From assembly GCA_009773185.1 (NCBI GenBank), contig WPIF01000010.1, forward strand, positions 27,853 through 91,852: DNA of 64,000 nt, in the 5' to 3' direction. Below the pieces are notes generated by a model, which saw nothing but the letters and a program-made list of their open reading frames with translations, was not told the DNA's origin and ran no database searches. The translations under genes and the position numbers were made by a program. Numbering within the stretch: the stretch's first letter is position 1; every line of letters begins with the position of its first letter. The DNA is from Nitrospirota bacterium. Its GTDB lineage: Bacteria; Nitrospirota; Thermodesulfovibrionia; Thermodesulfovibrionales; UBA1546. Positions 61,706 through 64,000 of this stretch are shown here, one piece after another.

Positions 61706-63760
61706 TTACTGAAGAGCATCTAACAGTTTGCTTTTCACTAAAATCCATTCTTCTGTTTGATCAATCATCATCCGCTTAACAATTCTCTTTTTTAAATCAA
61801 ATTTTGGTATATTAATAGGGTATATCTGGTACAGATCGTCAATTAATCGTTTCCCGCTGCATAACTTTACCCAATCCTCACGCCATTGCTCCTCTAGTTC
61901 TTCATGTCGTTTAGAACAAGCTTTCGTGAAATTAGCAATCCAACTAGAATTGTTGAGCACTATGAGGCTCTCTTTTATTGCTGACAGTCGAGTTATAAGT
62001 ATTTCGGCGATTTCCTTATAGGATTTTCTGGCTATTTCTCTTGACCGAATGCCAGGGTTGTCAGGTTCCTGTTTGCTATAAGTCTCTTTTGCTACAAATT
62101 CATTTAATTGCAATATAGCTATTTCTGCTAATTTCTTCTCGAATTCGCCACGTGACCCCAAGCCAGATACTTTAAGCTCATCGAGTGTATCATAAAACGT
62201 CTTTTTGCCGAGCAAGTAGTTTTCTAAACAATATCTATCCCATTGAAGCACACGGATTGACTTTGTGCTGGTCAAGCCAGATGGACGGTTATCCAAATCA
62301 AAAATGAAAGCATGTAATTTATCTATTTCTCCTCGTTTTTCGGCTGCCTGAAGCGTATCAATTTCTTTTTCTATATCGCCGCGACTGCCAAGGCTTGTGA
62401 TTTTATAACCCATAATGATTTCATAAAAACCCTCTTCAAGTATTGCTGTATCGTGTTCGCCTTCGACAAAAATGTTACCACGAGAAAACAGGCTATCTGC
62501 TGCTGTTGTGCCAAGGCGACGCAGAGCGTCAAATACTTCTCTATGATCTCTTTCATATATCTTTGTGGAGTCTCTATGAGAGCGTAAATGGTGAACGCTA
62601 CAGTCAGGCCTGTCAAAAGCCGTGCCGAGGATTTCTGCTGAATGTGTACAGATTATTGCTTGTAAATCATTTTCTTTAACAATATTGTCGTTCAGAAAGG
62701 GGATGATGTGTTTACAAACAGCTGGATTCAAATGCAACTCTGGCTCATCAATTAAAGCAATCCCGCCTTTTGCTAGACCTCGACGAAGCAATAAAAAGGT
62801 AAGAATAAGACCCTTCTCTCCGCTACTCATACTGTCTATATCAAAGATTTTGCCAGTCGCATTTTCTTTGATTGCAACTTTTAGTGTTCCGACCTGTGTG
62901 ATTGATAAGCCGGCCAATTGTTTGCCTGGCAGTAACTTCTCAAATACAAGCTTAAAATCCTCTTTTAAAGTATTTTCATCAACTCCAGAAATTAATAAAT
63001 TATTAACAATTGTTTGCTTAAGCCGATGATATTTTGTGGCAGCTTGCCCTATATGTGATTGTATTTGATTGCTCGCCTCAGCACTACCAATTTGAATATT
63101 AACTTCTCCTGTAGGAAAGGCGCGATCTGCGGGGAAATAGCTTATAAGCGATTTATTGGGCGGGCATGAACGCTCAAGAATAATAATTAACGCCTGATAA
63201 AAGGGGTCCTTACCACTTATTGTGCCTCGCTTGACATCCACCGTCAACTCGATGGGAATTTGATGTGGCTCTTTGAACTCTTTAAGGCGCACATTAATTT
63301 CCTCTATGTTCTTCTCTATTCGTGTTTTCCCTTCCTCGGAAGAAAGATACTGGGTTAAAGCAAATTGACCTTGATCATCTGAGCGGCCCATCTGGCCACG
63401 CAAAAGCTCCAAGGCAATTTTGTCGCTACTAAATCGAGTTAGAGTATCGTTTTCTTCTCTTGAAAGTTCAAACCGTATGGAAATAGATAAAGAGGCTAAA
63501 GGATCTCTTGCGAGAGACAGGTAATCTATATTTGATACTAGTTGGCTGTGTGGTGATATGGCGCCTAAAGATACTAAGACCTGCTGTGTTTCTTGATAAT
63601 ATCTTGGCATTAATAAAGCTTTGACTAAACGAACTGCTTCAAGAATTGTTGTTTTACCGATTGCGTTTGGTCCTACTATGACATTTGTGGGCTGATCAAA
63701 GTCAAATTCTACATCGCTCAAACCACGGAAATTACTAATCCTGAGCTTTCTTAGTTTCAT
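61706..63760 (-). CDS. OLD/PARIS-like AAA ATPase fused to a Toprim/DUF4435-type nuclease domain
   Basis: The 684-residue protein has an ABC-type ATPase: LRISNFRGLSDVEFDFDQP, Walker A GPNAIGKTT (about 30-38), signature SMSSGEKGL (about 310-318) and Walker B GGIALIDEPELHLNP (about 332-346). From about 425 on a Toprim-like domain follows, with E433 in GNIFVEGEHDTAILEE and D488/D490 in HAFIFDLDNRP, then VLQWDRYCLENYLL. The last motif resembles DUF4435 of AriB. The domain order fits OLD nucleases and also fused AriA-AriB of PARIS. It probably defends against phages, though OLD-type repair is possible. AGAGGA precedes the ATG. Confidence 0.8.
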   Translation of the reverse strand: MKLRKLRISNFRGLSDVEFDFDQPTNVIVGPNAIGKTTILEAVRLVKALLMPRYYQETQQVLVSLGAISPHSQLVSNIDYLSLARDPLASLSISIRFELSREENDTLTRFSSDKIALELLRGQMGRSDDQGQFALTQYLSSEEGKTRIEKNIEEINVRLKEFKEPHQIPIELTVDVKRGTISGKDPFYQALIIILERSCPPNKSLISYFPADRAFPTGEVNIQIGSAEASNQIQSHIGQAATKYHRLKQTIVNNLLISGVDENTLKEDFKLVFEKLLPGKQLAGLSITQVGTLKVAIKENATGKIFDIDSMSSGEKGLILTFLLLRRGLAKGGIALIDEPELHLNPAVCKHIIPFLNDNIVKENDLQAIICTHSAEILGTAFDRPDCSVHHLRSHRDSTKIYERDHREVFDALRRLGTTAADSLFSRGNIFVEGEHDTAILEEGFYEIIMGYKITSLGSRGDIEKEIDTLQAAEKRGEIDKLHAFIFDLDNRPSGLTSTKSIRVLQWDRYCLENYLLGKKTFYDTLDELKVSGLGSRGEFEKKLAEIAILQLNEFVAKETYSKQEPDNPGIRSREIARKSYKEIAEILITRLSAIKESLIVLNNSSWIANFTKACSKRHEELEEQWREDWVKLCSGKRLIDDLYQIYPINIPKFDLKKRIVKRMMIDQTEEWILVKSKLLDALQ

Positions 63761-63966
63761 TTTGCTATCCTCTTATAATCAAAATATAAAGATCACATTC
63801 CATATTTCTCAACTGCAACCGCAAAAGTGCTTTCCGTTCCCTCTCCCAAATCCTGGCAGCATTATAAGCAAAAAAGTGCAAAAGTGCAATAGCAGAAAGG
63901 CAGGCGAATTGCCTCACAATAAATGTTACCGAAGTAAAGGATAAAAAGGAATCGTTGACTCATAAT

Positions 63967-63988
63967 GCATGTTACCGGAAAAACATGC
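63967..63988 (+). other. Hairpin near the right edge
   Basis: GCATGTT and AACATGC form a 7-bp inverted repeat around ACCGGAAA. The final bases gtaaaaggag look like a ribosome binding site for a gene just beyond the window. The 63761-63966 gap shows a short gtgcaaaagtgcaa repeat and no gene. Confidence 0.4.
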
Positions 63989-64000
63989 GCGTAAAAGGAG

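Overview
The window reads as a chromosomal segment of a Gram-negative, probably anaerobic or sediment/subsurface bacterium. Supporting signs are lipoproteins and signal peptides, a cytochrome c maturation system II (ResB/CcsA), a CooC-type nickel-insertion ATPase next to folate C1 genes, a GH57 glycosidase, AAA/sigma-54 regulators, and several toxin-antitoxin loci. Gene content and style recall Nitrospirota (Thermodesulfovibrionia-like) or deltaproteobacterial lineages. This is an inference from gene content, not from a marker gene.

Layout. 1-4.3 kb: the end of one receiver protein, a tRNA-Leu(UAA), a receiver-PilZ protein, then a housekeeping run rpiB-glyA-nrdR and an LsrF-type aldolase/thiolase. 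4.3-6.5 kb: a small membrane protein, a RelB/YafQ-type toxin-antitoxin pair and a zinc alcohol dehydrogenase. 6.5-10.8 kb (minus): a TPR lipoprotein-like/CsgG-TPR/peptide-binding-protein operon and a yacG gene that the ORF track misses. 10.9-20 kb: acyl-CoA dehydrogenase, a membrane DUF457 protein, an FAD oxidoreductase, dtd, GH57, ftsB/divIC, enolase and an all-helical orphan. 20-33 kb (minus): an accessory block of a 2101-aa RHS/YD-repeat protein followed by displaced cassettes. Several cassettes begin with the same N-terminal leader and are followed by small membrane proteins; the block ends with a protein bearing 57-bp tandem repeats and a glycine-rich secreted protein.

33-39 kb (minus): lipoamide dehydrogenase with gcvH, a mini ferritin-like gene, and a three-gene operon (NAD-dependent reductase, serine-palmitoyltransferase-like enzyme, GNAT-like acyltransferase) that looks like a bacterial ceramide pathway. 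39-48 kb (minus): a TMTC-like TPR membrane protein, htpX, and an operon resB-ccsA-sensor kinase-NtrC regulator-receiver. In that operon the kinase sensor carries a CxxCH heme motif and ResB carries an inserted Fis-like helix-turn-helix. 48-53 kb: cupin, VapC/antitoxin, a PIN-domain remnant, and two more zinc alcohol dehydrogenases. 53-56 kb (plus): DUF2157 plus an extended GDYXXLXY protein ended by a strong terminator. 56-59 kb (minus): folD, folE, 5-formyl-THF cyclo-ligase and cooC. 59-61 kb (plus): argD-argF. 61-64 kb: a frameshifted hicA with intact hicB and an OLD/PARIS-like ATPase-Toprim protein.

Two recurring themes stand out. Several genes have a good sigma-70 promoter whose -10 box lies only 6-7 bases before the ATG and have no ribosome binding site, so they are probably leaderless. 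Several families of short dispersed repeats occur between genes and also inside genes, where they are translated in frame, most visibly in the large RHS gene and the TMTC-like gene. All assignments come from reading motifs and family resemblance by eye; no database search was run.
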